Assembly (NCBI GenBank): GCA_013397075.1
Contig: VWZS01001985.1
Location: 186,001-250,000, forward strand
Direction of reading: 5' to 3'
Length of the DNA: 64,000 bases
Source of the DNA: Rhabdornis inornatus
Lineage: Eukaryota > Chordata > Aves > Passeriformes > Rhabdornithidae
The notes under the pieces were generated by a model. It saw only the letters and a list, made by a program, of their open reading frames with translations, made no database searches and was not told the DNA's origin. A program made the translations under genes and the position numbers. Shown here one piece after another: positions 35,308 through 46,650 of the stretch (the first letter of the stretch is position 1; the number at the start of each line of letters is the position of its first letter).

Positions 35308-35835
35308 TGTTGTAAAACGAATTATTTATTGAATAGACACAAATTTAACAGACATAGGACTTTGAATAGACTACTCACTACACAGGCTAAAACAAAAAGA
35401 ACTACTAGTAGATAAAATACAGTGTACTATAAAGATACTGATATTACAGTTAGTGAAGAAATAGTATAGATGTGGATTCAATGTAATTTACCACCAAATT
35501 GATGGAGTGCATATAGAATTCTTTCACTCAGTTCCCAGGAAAGTGTCCATGGAATTTGCACCTAAACTCTGCAGGAGAAGTCCTTCCTATATGTTTCCTG
35601 GGTGTGTGTAGGAGGCTTCTGCCTTCATGAAAGTTTTGGTAGCATTTATAGTTTGTAAAATTAGTGTCTCTCAGTCAGGAATTCCAGCTTATCTCCCCAC
35701 ATCTTGTTCTCACTGCCAGTTGTTTATTGGGAATTCCACCCCTGGTGCCGAAGAGAGAAATAACTCACTAGCCAGTAAGAATTTACTAGTGAGTCGAGCT
35801 GGCCTGGGTTATTTCATCAATTCAGGTGAGGGGAG
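35308..35835 (-). mobile_element. Putative LTR-like segment, boundaries uncertain
   Basis: The left edge begins TGTTGTAAAACG at 35308. Read on the minus strand, an AATAAA signal (plus TTTATT, 35325-35330) lies about 17 bp before that CA end and a CTATAAATG box (plus 35643-35651) lies about 315 bp upstream, the spacing expected of an LTR promoter and polyadenylation site. I found no matching opposite end or target duplication, so the right border is a guess. Near it is an inverted repeat (35763-35794) and the word tggtgccgaa (35743-35752), which resembles a retroviral primer-binding site but on the other strand. Identity of the family is unknown to me. Confidence 0.35.
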
Positions 35836-38739
35836 AATGTCCTGAACTGCACCAGTGATGGACAGAGCAGGTGAGCTCTGCTGTGGTAGGAGCGATGTGC
35901 TGCCACAGGTGGATCCCTGTGAGGCACCCTTTGTTCCCCTGAGGCCAGTGGTGGCAGATTTATGCCACGTGTTTTATTTTCCTGAAGCACCAGACACTAA
36001 AACAGGTGAGAACAAAGATGCTTTCCCTACTGCTCCAAAGTGTCACCCAGAGTGTGTTAAACTGGCACTGTGTGTTGTAAACTCTGAGTGTGCTGGAGCA
36101 GCACCCTGGCATCTTAACCGAGCCATTTCCCCATGGTTTGTGCTTTTAATACAGCATGTCACAGCCCAGGGCTTCTTTACACAGCATCTGTGCCCCTGCT
36201 GCACTGGCCTGGACCTGAAGAGAGTCTCCACCAGGAAAAGGAATTGGTGGAGATGATGTTCACCATGCAAGATGTTCACCATGACTCTGCACAGAACTGG
36301 AATGTGGCTCTGAAGCAGAAGGGATTAAAGGTCTAGTGTAGATTCCCTGACTGTGCTGTCCAAACATGTGACAGGTGGAGACCACTCTCTAACCCTGCTT
36401 TCATTGCTAGCTGGAATAATTTTAATGAAAAATTGAAAATCACATTCAAGTCTGAGGGATCTGAGCTGTCTCTGCACCATTCTGGTACATCCAGCCATGG
36501 CTGTACTGCCCCCATGGAGGAGAAGAAAATTTTGCTGCACAGACACAATGTGCAAATAAATTAATAGCCAGAAACCACCCTTCATGCAGTTCCACGTGGA
36601 CTGCCTTTTTTTTTTTTTAATTAATTAAGTTGCTGATCTATTGTCTTTGGAATATGTAAGAGGCAGAGGGAGGCTGATCCATTGCCATTTAATATACAGC
36701 ACTGTTATGTGTTGAGATGGATATGACAGTAATAGTTCCTTGCAATATTTAAGTCTACTGAGCCCTGAATATCTCTTCTAATATCACTTGATTTATCAAA
36801 TCTGATTTGGGACTTATAGCCTATATAGAGGGAGTTCTCAAATTCCTAATCCATTTGGCAGTAAGTATCTTCTCTGCTTTACTACTTCATCTTCCTTACT
36901 CACTGATCTGAAGGGTTGGAGTTTTAAACTCATTTATCAAGGACCAAAAAAAAGGGGTTTTATGATGAGTTTTGACAATTATATATATATGTCCCATTCC
37001 AGAGAGTAAATAAAATATGAGTGCTATTTGCTGTGCCACTTAATGCAGGCCACCAAACTGATGCCCTGTGATGGAAGATGTACAAGACCTGCTGCTGAGA
37101 ATACAGAATTGGAATCACTTTGGTGCTCTTCATAAAAATTGGAGCTTCCATCCTAATTTTTCCTACCCTGTGCTTTTCTGCAACAGAGAGTTTTCTTTTA
37201 CAAATGGTGCCCAGGCAAGGTAAGAGGCCCATTAGGTTCCAGTCCAGGCCCCTGAGTGCACTCAGTGCAACCTTCTCCTGCTGCCCTGTCCTGCCTGCTT
37301 TAACCATGCCGAGTCATGATGCTCATTTTGCCTTCCTTGACACACTCTCCCATCATACAAGTGCTTTTTTAAAAGCAATATTCCAAGGCTGACTTCAGTT
37401 TTTCACTTGAAGTGGACTGGGTTTGAGTGAGTCGGCATCTGGCTGTCTGTCTTTCACTTAATGACTTAAAAAATCCAATAAACAGAGCAAGCCAAATTAC
37501 AAATATGGAATAAAGAGCACCAGGCCTTTATTTCTTGCTCAGAGGCAAGTTGTGCAACTTTAATTTAACAGAAAATGATCAGCTTTATGACTAGATGTGT
37601 TGCAAATAAACTGACAACCTTTATACAATACAATTACTTTATTTTATGTGATATTATTATTATCTGAGCCATCTGACACTCTTATGGCTCATATAAAATT
37701 CCTATTTTAGTGCAACTCTGTGCTTAAATAGATCTCTTTGTGTTACATGAAATAACCCCTTCCTCTCACCTCAGCATTTACAGCCTCCAAAATATACAGA
37801 GCTCTAGCACATCCCTTGCTCCTCAAACAGCTGGATTTCAAATACTGATCCAAGAAAGGGTTTCCATTGATTTGAGTGGCTATTGGATCATCCCAAAAGT
37901 GTGCCTATGGGAACAATTCAGCCCCATGCGACTGGAAAGGTTTTCCTTAAGCTAACTGTCATTTTTCAGGGGGAAAAAAGGATGTTTCTGGATGGAGAAT
38001 CACAGCAATTCAGCTATTTTGCTTCTGTTCCCTAAATAAATTCATTCAAGTGGCTTGCACTGAGCAGCACAGGCAGATACACCCATTCATTATCATCTTT
38101 TCTCACTGCATGTCACATATTTGATTCTTCTGATCCTTCCTCTCAAATCTCTCCACAACCCTGGGATCCTGTTAGCAGCTCTTCCCCTTGTTCAGTACGA
38201 ATCCCTCAAGAAAACAGGCAGGTAACTGCCATTATGTCTGACAATCACTTAAAAGCAACAAAACATTACCTGCTGTGTTAATTCACTCTTTGCCACTGTG
38301 GCAAAGGACAGCCTTGCCCTCCCTTTCTGCCCCACAGCCCAGGGACTGAGAACAGCTCAAGGGGATAAGGTCAGCTTGGATTTGACCCAGCACAAGGTGG
38401 AAAAGTGCCCCCCTAACAACCAGCAGCTCCGCACAGCAGCATCTTCAAGGATGGAGCGTGGAGCTCCAGAGGCGAGATCCGCAGAGAGCAGGGATGCAGA
38501 TAAAGGTGCCTTTGTGCTCTGGGTTCTTTCATCCTGGCTCTGACAGTGAATCATTCAGAGCACAAGGGAAGGAGACAGGCAGAGGCAAACCAGTTGCATT
38601 CAATCAGCCATCCAGAGGCAGTGGCACAATTCCTGGCACAAGGATCTGGTGCAGCTGCTTTGAAGGACCCACAGTGGCATTCCCACCACTGCTGGGGACA
38701 TTGCCTCTCCTACCAAGAGCACACCTCCCGAGCTGATCA
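35836..38739. other. Non-coding DNA, no gene recognised
   Basis: About 2.9 kb of unique DNA. Small features are a 13-bp word repeated at 36255-36267 and 36271-36283 (gatgttcaccatg), a T-run at about 36606-36619, and an AT dinucleotide run at about 36979-36992. A 133-codon frame (35855-36256) has no recognisable domain. Confidence 0.5.
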
Positions 38740-38744
38740 CCTTC

Positions 38745-40070
38745 TGTCTTGGGTTGCAATACAGGATGTGACCAAAAGTCTGTATTCTGTCACCATCTGT
38801 TAAACCAGGTGGAGCAGTCATCTTTATCTTTTCCACAACCCATCCTCCCTCCAGGAGATATCTCCTGTTAATGGGCCATTGAATCCTACTGGATGACTGA
38901 TAAAATTCCATCATCCCATTGGGAGATGCTCCAGCCAGGGGGAGGAGCCAAGCCTTTCCTACCTAGATAAAAACTGAGATTTGCAACACCAAAGCAGCCT
39001 TTTTCCACTGGATTCCAGAGGAAAACCAGACCCTTCTGCATCATCACTGGACCTTTGGAGGAAAACGGCACCTTCTACATGAGCACTGCTCCAACAGAAC
39101 TGTTGGGGTTTGTTGTTTCATTGTTAAAGTTGTGTTGTTCTGCATTTTGTAATGGTTTATCTGTCAGTTGTTCCCCCTGGTTTTCGGTTGTAATGGTTTG
39201 TTCCCTTCCCGCCTTTACCCCTGTCCGTCAGCCCTGCACCCAGCCCACTCTCCGGAAAGGTCCCTGTCAGTCTCCCCAGTCCCCTCCCAAGACTGTGTCA
39301 ATCTTCCCTGGCTCCTCCCCTTCTTCCCGAATGTTCTGTGTCATTTGTCCCGTCCCCTGTACTTGATTGGTTCTGTTGTATTCTCTCCGCCCCGGTTCTA
39401 CCCGATTGGTTGTTATTATACGCCCCCCCGGTTGCTGCTATTGGTCCCTGTATTGTACCCTCCCAGTGGGCGGCACCCATATTTAAGTTGCTGCGCACCC
39501 TTTCTCCCTGCCTTTTGGTGGCTCCTCTCCTCGATCCCGGATCTGTACCTCGATCCTCTCCAATGAACCCATCCCTGGATCTACCGAAAGGTCTCCCTCT
39601 GGCTCTTTATCCTCCACCGGACCGGCTGCCGTCTAGTAGCTGACGCTACACACCCTTACTCGGATTCTCCCGGAGATACCTGGGAAGGGCCACTCGTGGC
39701 ACAGACCCGCCCGGAGCTAGCCGGGGTGTCCAGCCTGAGTGGACAGGTGGACAGGCCGTGTCACAGAACCACATCTGTCACTGCAGGAGGATGCAGCCAC
39801 CATTTAATGGGACTGCTGCCAACACCCTGACTGACTGACTGGGTGTCAGCTTGGATTCTGACTCTGGCAGTGTTTTGGGTTTGTTCTTTGTATTACTGTA
39901 TTTCTATTTTAATTTTCCTAGTAAAGAACTGTTATTCCTATTCCCATATTTTTGCCTGAGAGCCCCTTAATTTCAAAATTATAATAATTTGGAGGGAGGG
40001 GGTTTATGCTTTCCATTTCAAGAGAGGCTTCTGCCTTTCTTAGCAGACACCTGTCTTTCAAACCAAGACA
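38745..40070 (+). mobile_element. Solo LTR, ERVL-like, interrupted by a second LTR
   Basis: The unit begins tgtcttgggttgcaatacag and ends tgtctttcaaaccaagaca, flanked by the perfect 5-bp repeat ccttc (38740-38744 and 40071-40075). The termini form an imperfect inverted repeat of about 21 bp (18 matches). On plus there is a GATAAAA box (38966-38972) in the promoter position and an AGTAAA polyadenylation-type signal (39920-39925) before the U5-like end. Without the insert at 39101-39763 the LTR would be about 657 bp. There is no internal retroviral sequence, so it is a solo LTR. A 5-bp duplication suits the ERVL class; the sequence resembles a common songbird LTR family as far as I recall. A diverged relative lies at 54808. 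Confidence 0.93.
39101..39763 (+). mobile_element. Solo LTR nested in the preceding LTR, ERVK-like
   Basis: A 663-bp insert starting tgttggggtttg and ending gtgtca, flanked by the perfect 6-bp repeat cagaac (39095-39100 and 39764-39769). Across that point the host LTR sequence resumes without loss. Promoter features on plus are three ATTGG boxes (39366, 39405, 39440), a TATTTAAG box (39480-39487), then CpG-rich R-U5 sequence. I see no AATAAA, so the polyadenylation signal is unclear. I count about 28 CpG in the insert against one in the 663 bp of host LTR and target duplications around it, fitting a younger insertion or protection from methylation. No coding sequence is present. Confidence 0.93.
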
Positions 40071-40130
40071 CCTTCTCAGCACGTGGGGAAGATGTAGGAC
40101 ATCTGCCATTGAACTCTTCCACCCCAGGAC

Positions 40131-40378
40131 TACAGAATTCCAGACTGGTTCAGCTTGGAAGGGACCTCAGAGGGTCACTTAGGCCAAACTCCCTGCTCAG
40201 AGCACATGGCACAGGACTGTGTGCAGGTGGGCCTGGAATATGTCCAGTGAAAGAGACTCCACACCCTCTCTGGAAAATTTCTTCCAGTGCTCACAGTAAA
40301 GAAGTTCTTCCTCATATGTAGGTAGAACTTGCTGTGCATCAGGTCCTGTCTATTCCTCCTGTCCTGTTAATTGGCACC
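40131..40378 (-). mobile_element. CR1 LINE 3' tail, diverged
   Basis: Starts 60 bp after the LTR. The plus strand reads tacagaattccagactggtt, ggaagggacctcagagggtc, then later ttcttccagtgctcacagta and aagaagttcttcctcatatg. This is a more diverged CR1 type than those at 8667 or 25459. About 250 bp, minus strand. Confidence 0.87.
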
Positions 40379-41148
40379 ACCTCCACATGCCCCATGGTCT
40401 GAGCTGATGCTGAGGTTGGATGTAGAGGAGTCAGGAATTACAGATCAGATGAAAACTGCCAGCTCTTAGAGATGTGGGGGGGTCTGGGGGAGGCACTGCA
40501 TGGCTGAGCCCCCAGCAGAGGTTCCTGCCAGGCTGGGTGGAAAAAACCTGGTCTAGTAGAAGGGAGAAAATGGCCTGAAAAACAGTGGGAGCCATCAGAA
40601 TTTGGGGACCTTGTCAAATAAAATGAATAAACAAATAAATAAACTAAAAGGGAAGGTTACAAAGTATTGTGACATTGGATAGAAGGACATGAAGAAGAAC
40701 TGTATTTACCATAACAACAAATCTTATAATTTCCTGGATCCCTGATGCTCTTGCAACTCCATGTGATCCTCTAAAGCATCTTGGCTGATAGAGAGAAATT
40801 ATATCTCTGGCTCCAATACATGACTAAACCCTGAAGCCACCCTCAGAAGAGAGCTCTGGTTCCTGCCATCACCACTTGCCATATGGCTCCTCTTTCTTCC
40901 TCCACCTTCTCAACCTCATTTACTATGGAAACAAGGCTCATGTGATCCTGCTGTCTTTCTCGTCCCTGCACCTCACACACAGCTCCTCAGCCTGCAGCTC
41001 TGTCTTGAGCAGAACTTACAGTGGAAAACTCAAAGACAACTGGATCTAAACCAGTGTGGTGAGGATGGGCAGCTGGGAGAGGGGGAAGGAGAAATACAAA
41101 CACATTAATGCATCAATGCCCCTAGAAATGGTAGGTAGTGGCTGTAAG
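40379..41148. other. Non-coding DNA, no gene recognised
   Basis: About 770 bp of unique sequence with a small AAAT-type run at about 40624-40644. Nothing else recognised. Confidence 0.55.
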
Positions 41149-41251
41149 ATCACAGAATGGTTTGGGCTGGAAGGGACCTTAAATCTCATTCCACGTCCCT
41201 GCCATGGGCAGGGAAACTTTCCACTAGACCAGATTGTTCAGAGCCCCAAGA
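41149..41251 (-). mobile_element. CR1 LINE 3' tail, short
   Basis: The plus strand shows atcacagaatggtttgggct, ggaagggaccttaaatctca, the tgccatgggcagggaaactt block and cactagaccagattgttca. About 100 bp of a minus-strand CR1. Confidence 0.93.
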
Positions 41252-44200
41252 TAAGGGGCTTAAACATACCTAGAAAACAAGGCTTCAGTAATTTTTATTC
41301 TTTTTATTTCTATTTATATTTTCTATTCTCCTCCTCTATTTTCTTCTTCTATTAGAACAAAAAAAGGGTCAGCCAGGCAAGACTTCCCCATCTCTTTGCA
41401 GCACGGCTGTGTTTGCTACTGGAAATGAAGCTAAAAGCAAAGTTCCAGTACCCCCAATCAGTGCTGGAAAAGCTGATCAGATCACAGGCTCTCTCTGTAT
41501 CTCTACAAGTATAACTGCCAGGGACAATCTGCCCCACAGAAGACAGAGGATGCATCTTTTCTTTGCTAATCTCTTCTTGCTACTGGTGTGAGTGTCTCAG
41601 GGTTTTTTCTTTTTTTTCTTTTCCTCAGGCATTAGAATTAGATTTCAACAGGCAATAGCAGCAGCAGTAACATTGGGTCCCTTATCTCTGCTAACTGCTC
41701 TTTTCTCCCAAATAGTTATCTTTTTCTTTTTGCACCACCTGAAAGTATCCAAACCTGACTTTTCCTTAGAAATACTTAAAGGAAAAAGGATTAAGGGATA
41801 TTGTTAAAATGAAAACCTTACTTCATACCTAACATCTTACATTCTTTAACTACTTTTTCCTATATCTCTAATGACAGCTTAAAAGATCCTTAATGCTGAT
41901 TATTGCCATGAGATTCAGGAGCCTAGGGTCTATTAATTCAAATCCCAAATGTCTGTGTAACTAGCTAGCGTGCAACACTATGAGGGTCATGCTGACATCC
42001 TTATTTCCTTTTCAAGGAAAATAATTGGGCCACTCCCAATGACTTACAGTTCAACTGGAGTTCATAGGTGAAATTTCTGTCTCTTAGCCTGTGTCAAGAA
42101 GGTTTGCATTCTGGATCCTAAAAAATTAAAATCAAAAGAAATGAAAACACATTGTCTCATGATGAGGTTAGACTTCTCCTTATTTGGGACTGATTCAAAG
42201 CAATTTTTCAGCACTGAAGATTTGCATTATTGCTTTCAATGGATAGTGGGGTAAGGTGGAGCAAGATCTATCTTTGTGCTGGCTCCAGAATTCCATCAGC
42301 CTTTCCTTCTTCCTTTCAATGCTTTCAAACCTTTTAAAACTATGCCCAGCTCTGAACCTATTTAACTTCCTTTCCTCTTCGGAATGACTCCTTCTACTTT
42401 TCAAGGTGTGTTGGCTCACCAATGATCTGCTGAGGAGACTTACAGGATAAATAAATTTGCTAAAAACCATCTACCTCTGTAGATTTACAGAGTGATGTAA
42501 AATGAAATTGCCTTTACGTAAAGGATGAAAATTTGAATATCATATGTAGGGGAAATGGGCATACCAGGAATATAAAGACACCTGGAAGTATAAAATACCA
42601 TCACTACAAATCTTTATTTTATTTGTAAATGCTGGGCTGGAAGCTTATTCTAAATTAAAGCTCCTGGGGAAAGGAGTTACTTGTTTTGTTTTAATGTTCT
42701 GCATTAGTTCAGCCTTTGCCATTTCAGAAAAAAAATCACAGATATCTGAAATATTTAATGTGATTTGTATGTACGCTCTATGCAAACTGGGTAAAAAATA
42801 ATTGTAATTAACTCTGCCCTTGTGAATAACTCATAAAATGAAGTTAAACATGTAGCTGTCAACAAGTGCATAACCGTGAACCAGGCAGTGCAATCATTCA
42901 TTTACAAAAGTGCATAAATGTCAGCCAGGAAAAGTAAGTCACTTCTGTTGGCACAATAAAGGACATTATAACCAAGAAATGCTGGACTTTCTAACACTGA
43001 AAAACTGAACTGGAAAGCACCAGTGTGAAGGGGTGAGTAGAGTCAACAACCATGGGCTGAGCTTTCAGTCCTCCCAGTCCTCCCAGAGCGCTCCCTGCCC
43101 CACAGGAGCTTTTTCTACAAAGGTATCAAACCATTAACCCCCAGTTTAAACCAGAAAACAGGTGGCATTTCAGCCAGGATGCTCCATAACAGAGCTCCTC
43201 TGTATGATTAATGAAGCATTGAGGAAGATGAATGCACACAAGCTCTGAGGAAAGTGAGCACCACCTTGGAGAAAGCTTTTGATAAGAGGAAATTCTCTGT
43301 TTTAAGAGATCTCTGAATCTCTAGGCAGAGACAAAAGTTACATTAATTTCTGCTCCCTGCCTTCACTGCTTTAAACGGGAGGAAAGAGTTGAACAGGAGG
43401 ACTTCATACTCCTGAGACTCCATAATTTGCTTGATGAATGCTTTAGAAAGAGATGGGCTGAGAGAGAAGATAATTGAATTTAAGCAAAATGTAGCATTCA
43501 CTTCACTTCTGGTATCAAGAGGCAAGGCAGATGATTCACAGATAAGAAAGGAGCTCGGCTGTAAAGGTAGGAAGCTGGAATAAAAACGAGGAAACATTTT
43601 GTGATGAAAGTGGTTCTCAGTGTAGGAAGAACACTGCCTGTCTTGGGAGAAACAAGAATTACAGAATTGGTCATTATCTGTCAATTGCATCAATTGCAAG
43701 GCAAAGGGAAGAAATTAGGGTGAATAATCTTACTCATGAAAATCACTTCATTTGTTGCCCTTGGATCCAGAGACTGACACACAATTTGTGGTTCCTCCCT
43801 TTTCTTCTTGTATTAAGGTTTAGTTCCTCAAGCTCTCAGTCTGTCCCTCTTTTATCTGGAAATTTCTAAATTTTGTGCACTAGCTCCTTGTCTAATGGCA
43901 TTTTTGCCACCCAGTGCTCAGCACTGTGTTGCTGTGAGGGTAATAGACTACAGCAGTCACCCATGGAAGAAATCTTTGCAAGTCCTGTTTTGAAATTACT
44001 GCTGAACCTTTCTTTCCCCCTTTAGGTCTGTTTTTAATCAAGCCTGAAATTTTCTTCCTTTAAAGAAACCTTTAAAATCTTCTCATTTTCTCTGGATAAT
44101 ACCTCTCTGAACTACATTGTTATACTCTAAGAAAAGGACTATTTTCTGTCACTTGGAAACCCACGCCTCATTTTGAACTGAAATAAACCCACTAATAAAA

Positions 44201-45765
44201 TTAATCAGAAACACTATTCCTCTGAAGAGAGCCAGGGACAATATGATGGGTTATAAACTGAACCCACAGGTTTCCAATAGTGCAGCACAGTCAATACCAA
44301 GGAACAAGACCTCCACTAGCTGGGACACATCATACCTCAACAGAAGGTCATGAAATTACTGCAGCAAAACAGCACAGATGAAGGACAGGGGAAAAAAATA
44401 AGATAATAAAAGTTGTAAGTACATTGAAATTCCTGCAGAGGATCTGCAAGGCTCTTTAAATCCTTGTCTATTGTTCAAGACAGAAGCTTCAGGTTTAAAA
44501 GGGACTAAAATTTCTATTGTGTGCACATCCTTTTGGGGCATCCTGCTCACAATGCCTTGTTTCCAGGAGAATAAACCACACACATATCCTGTTAGAGTTG
44601 ATTATTTAACAGCAGTGAAATTCAGGCTGAAGTGCTGAGAGAACAACTAACAAGACACCTAAATTACCATCCCTGAATGAAAATTGGGGTATCACTTCTG
44701 TCTGAGTCTCCTTTCAAGCTTTTCTGTAAAATAGAGATAGTTATGGCAATTTCCCAAGCGTGCTTGGAGGGTCAGGTAGTGTCAGCAAGGTATTTTAGAT
44801 TTGTAAAACACTATCTGTGCCAAAAGTTAATGTCAGATGCCTGCAATGAAAGTGCAGGGCATGGCTAATGGAAGGAATGTTAGACAACAGACAATAGACT
44901 TTGTTTTAAAAATTTTATGACTGAGAGATGAACTGACAGAACCTGACAGTGATGAAAAAAAGGTACTGCTCTGGAAACTGGCCAGGTTTTGTGAAGCTGC
45001 TATCAACAGAAAGGTAACAGATGTAATATTTCAGTAACAGGCCATGAGAAAACACAGCCCCTGCTGGCACTAAGACACCAACACTTGGTTAACCTCCTCC
45101 AGAACACTGCAAATTGCTGAATATTACTTACCTACAGAGAAAGGCCTAATTTAGGATCACAATAAACCAAAGTTCACGAGGCAACTAATGTCAGTTTGTG
45201 CTATGAATTCCACACAGCTGTGGTAGGGTTTTATGTGTGTGTGTGCAGTCAACCAAGCCATAAACAAGTTGTGGTGCTGTAACAAGCCTGACAGTGTTCG
45301 TGCTGTTGGGAACCCTTTGTCAATTTATGACACATGCCATAATAAAATAAAAAAAAAAATGTGCAGAACTCTTGACTTCCTGTTCCACAAAGTTGTTTCC
45401 TTCTGCTTTGTCTGACTGAGAATTGGATAAACCCCAGTCCTCTGGTACTCCAGCAGCTCGGAGTCCATCCAAAAAGAGAGCCATGCTTATGATGTCCAGG
45501 ATGACGTGATTTACCCCACACCACAAAGGTGTTATGAGGTCTCTCACTCAGTGTTTTCCCAGGTGAGAGGTGCTGCAGAAGTGCCAAGCACTGAGTGGTT
45601 CGGGGCTGAGTGCTGGAAGGCCGTCTAAGAAATTTCCTTTTTGTAAGCCAACACCTCCTCCTCTTGCCAGACATTAGAAAGAAAAGGACTCTGCTCTTTG
45701 TTTGGTGACTCTTGACACTGATGCTTCAGTGATGACTGATTCTGCTTCTTATTTTAACTTTCCAT
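41252..45765. other. Long single-copy non-coding stretch
   Basis: About 4.5 kb of AT-rich DNA. The minus-strand frame at 45249-45674 (141 codons) overlaps a second frame at 45320-45547 and ends beside an A-rich run (about 45341-45359). Neither matches a family I recognise. A short TG run lies at about 45234-45245. A 9-10 bp word (agtcctccc) is repeated near 43069-43088. Confidence 0.5.
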
Positions 45766-45912
45766 TGATGGCTCCTTTATCAGGGCACCCAGACTCTTTC
45801 TAGCACAGCCTAAACCACATGAGCAGCTGAATTTTCCTTCCTTCATCTTTTCTTCTGCTGGTTGGTGGCCATTTGCTGCACATTTCTCTGGTCTTTTGTT
45901 CCATGCCCCAAG
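45766..45912 (+). repeat. First copy of a diverged local duplication
   Basis: This segment is similar to 46513-46650. Shared blocks, in the same order, are cctttatc, then cacccagact, cagcct, attttcct, ctggttggtgg and ctgttcc-like ends. By eye most positions agree, with several small gaps. It may be an unnamed repeat family or an old tandem duplication. Confidence 0.7.
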
Positions 45913-45948
45913 CCCTGCTTTTCCTTCAATCCCTGCTTTTCCTTCAAT
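45913..45948 (+). repeat. 18-bp perfect tandem duplication
   Basis: The word ccctgcttttccttcaat occurs twice without a gap (45913-45930 and 45931-45948), at the end of the duplicated segment. In the minus-strand frame this gives the repeated peptide GIEGKA. Confidence 0.95.
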
Positions 45949-46386
45949 CCCCAGAGGCAGTGCAAGCTCCAGTTCCCTGAATTCCACCTTTACATGGCTG
46001 TGCTCTCACAACCTAAACACTGAGGGCTATAGGTGTTTTACTATTACTTTCTGTGTTAGCACAGATTTCAAGTAGCTGTTTCCAAAAGCCGTGTCAAAAG
46101 CTTGAAAAATTGGACCAGACAATAAAAATAATCTTCATGTTTTTTAATAGAGTCAAGGCTGGGAAGGAGAACAGACTCAAAAGTTCAGCTTTCCTGTGGA
46201 ATGGGGAAAACAGAAGAGCAAGTTGTGCATTAAAAAGGACCTGATTTACCTCTAGGACAATTTTAAGAGGATGATTATTCAAATAGTAGCATATTCAGAA
46301 TGGAAATATTTGAGTAGATATTTTAATCTTGTTTGCAATCTATGACACACACTTTAGTGATTAAAAGAACAAAACCCCTTATTTTG

Positions 46387-46506
46387 AGGCCAAGTTGGAC
46401 AGGTCTTAGAGAAACCTGCTCTGGTGAGAAGTCTCTGGCCGTGGCAGAGGTTTGGAATGAGATGGTTTTTAAGGTCCCTTCCAACCCAAACTATTCTGTG
46501 ATTTTT
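46387..46506 (+). mobile_element. CR1 LINE 3' tail
   Basis: Plus-strand tail: gaggccaagttggacaggtc, ctctggccgtggcagaggtt, then aaggtcccttccaacccaaa and ctattctgtgatttttattt. About 120 bp, 5'-truncated. Its 3' end abuts the second copy of the local duplication at 46513. Confidence 0.94.
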
Positions 46507-46512
46507 ATTTTT

Positions 46513-46650
46513 CAGCAGATTCCTTTATCTGGACACCCAGACTGTTTTCATAACAGCCTCAACCATAAAAATTTTCCTTTCTTCCTCATTCCTTCAACTG
46601 GTTGGTGGTCTCTGCTATATGTTTCTTTGGAATTCTGTTCCCCACCCCAA
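46513..46650 (+). repeat. Second copy of the diverged local duplication
   Basis: Related to 45766-45912, about 750 bp upstream. It begins within a few bases of the CR1 3' end, so the CR1 could have inserted at or near the copy's left edge. The similarity fades after the attctgttccccaccccaa block. Confidence 0.7.

Noticed and set aside
35308..37237. ttaggtc/ttaggtt as a target duplication of a 1.9-kb element
   Set aside because: The right-hand copy differs by one base and the sequence between shows no retroviral features, so this is probably chance.
45226..45360. Short TG run and A-rich tract as a processed-pseudogene tail
   Set aside because: No upstream coding similarity and no flanking duplication was found.
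45249..45674. 141-codon minus-strand frame and an overlapping 75-codon frame
   Set aside because: The second has a plausible amino-acid mix, but there is no match to a family I know, no clear splice signals and an A/T-rich run at its end. Not enough to call an exon or pseudogene.
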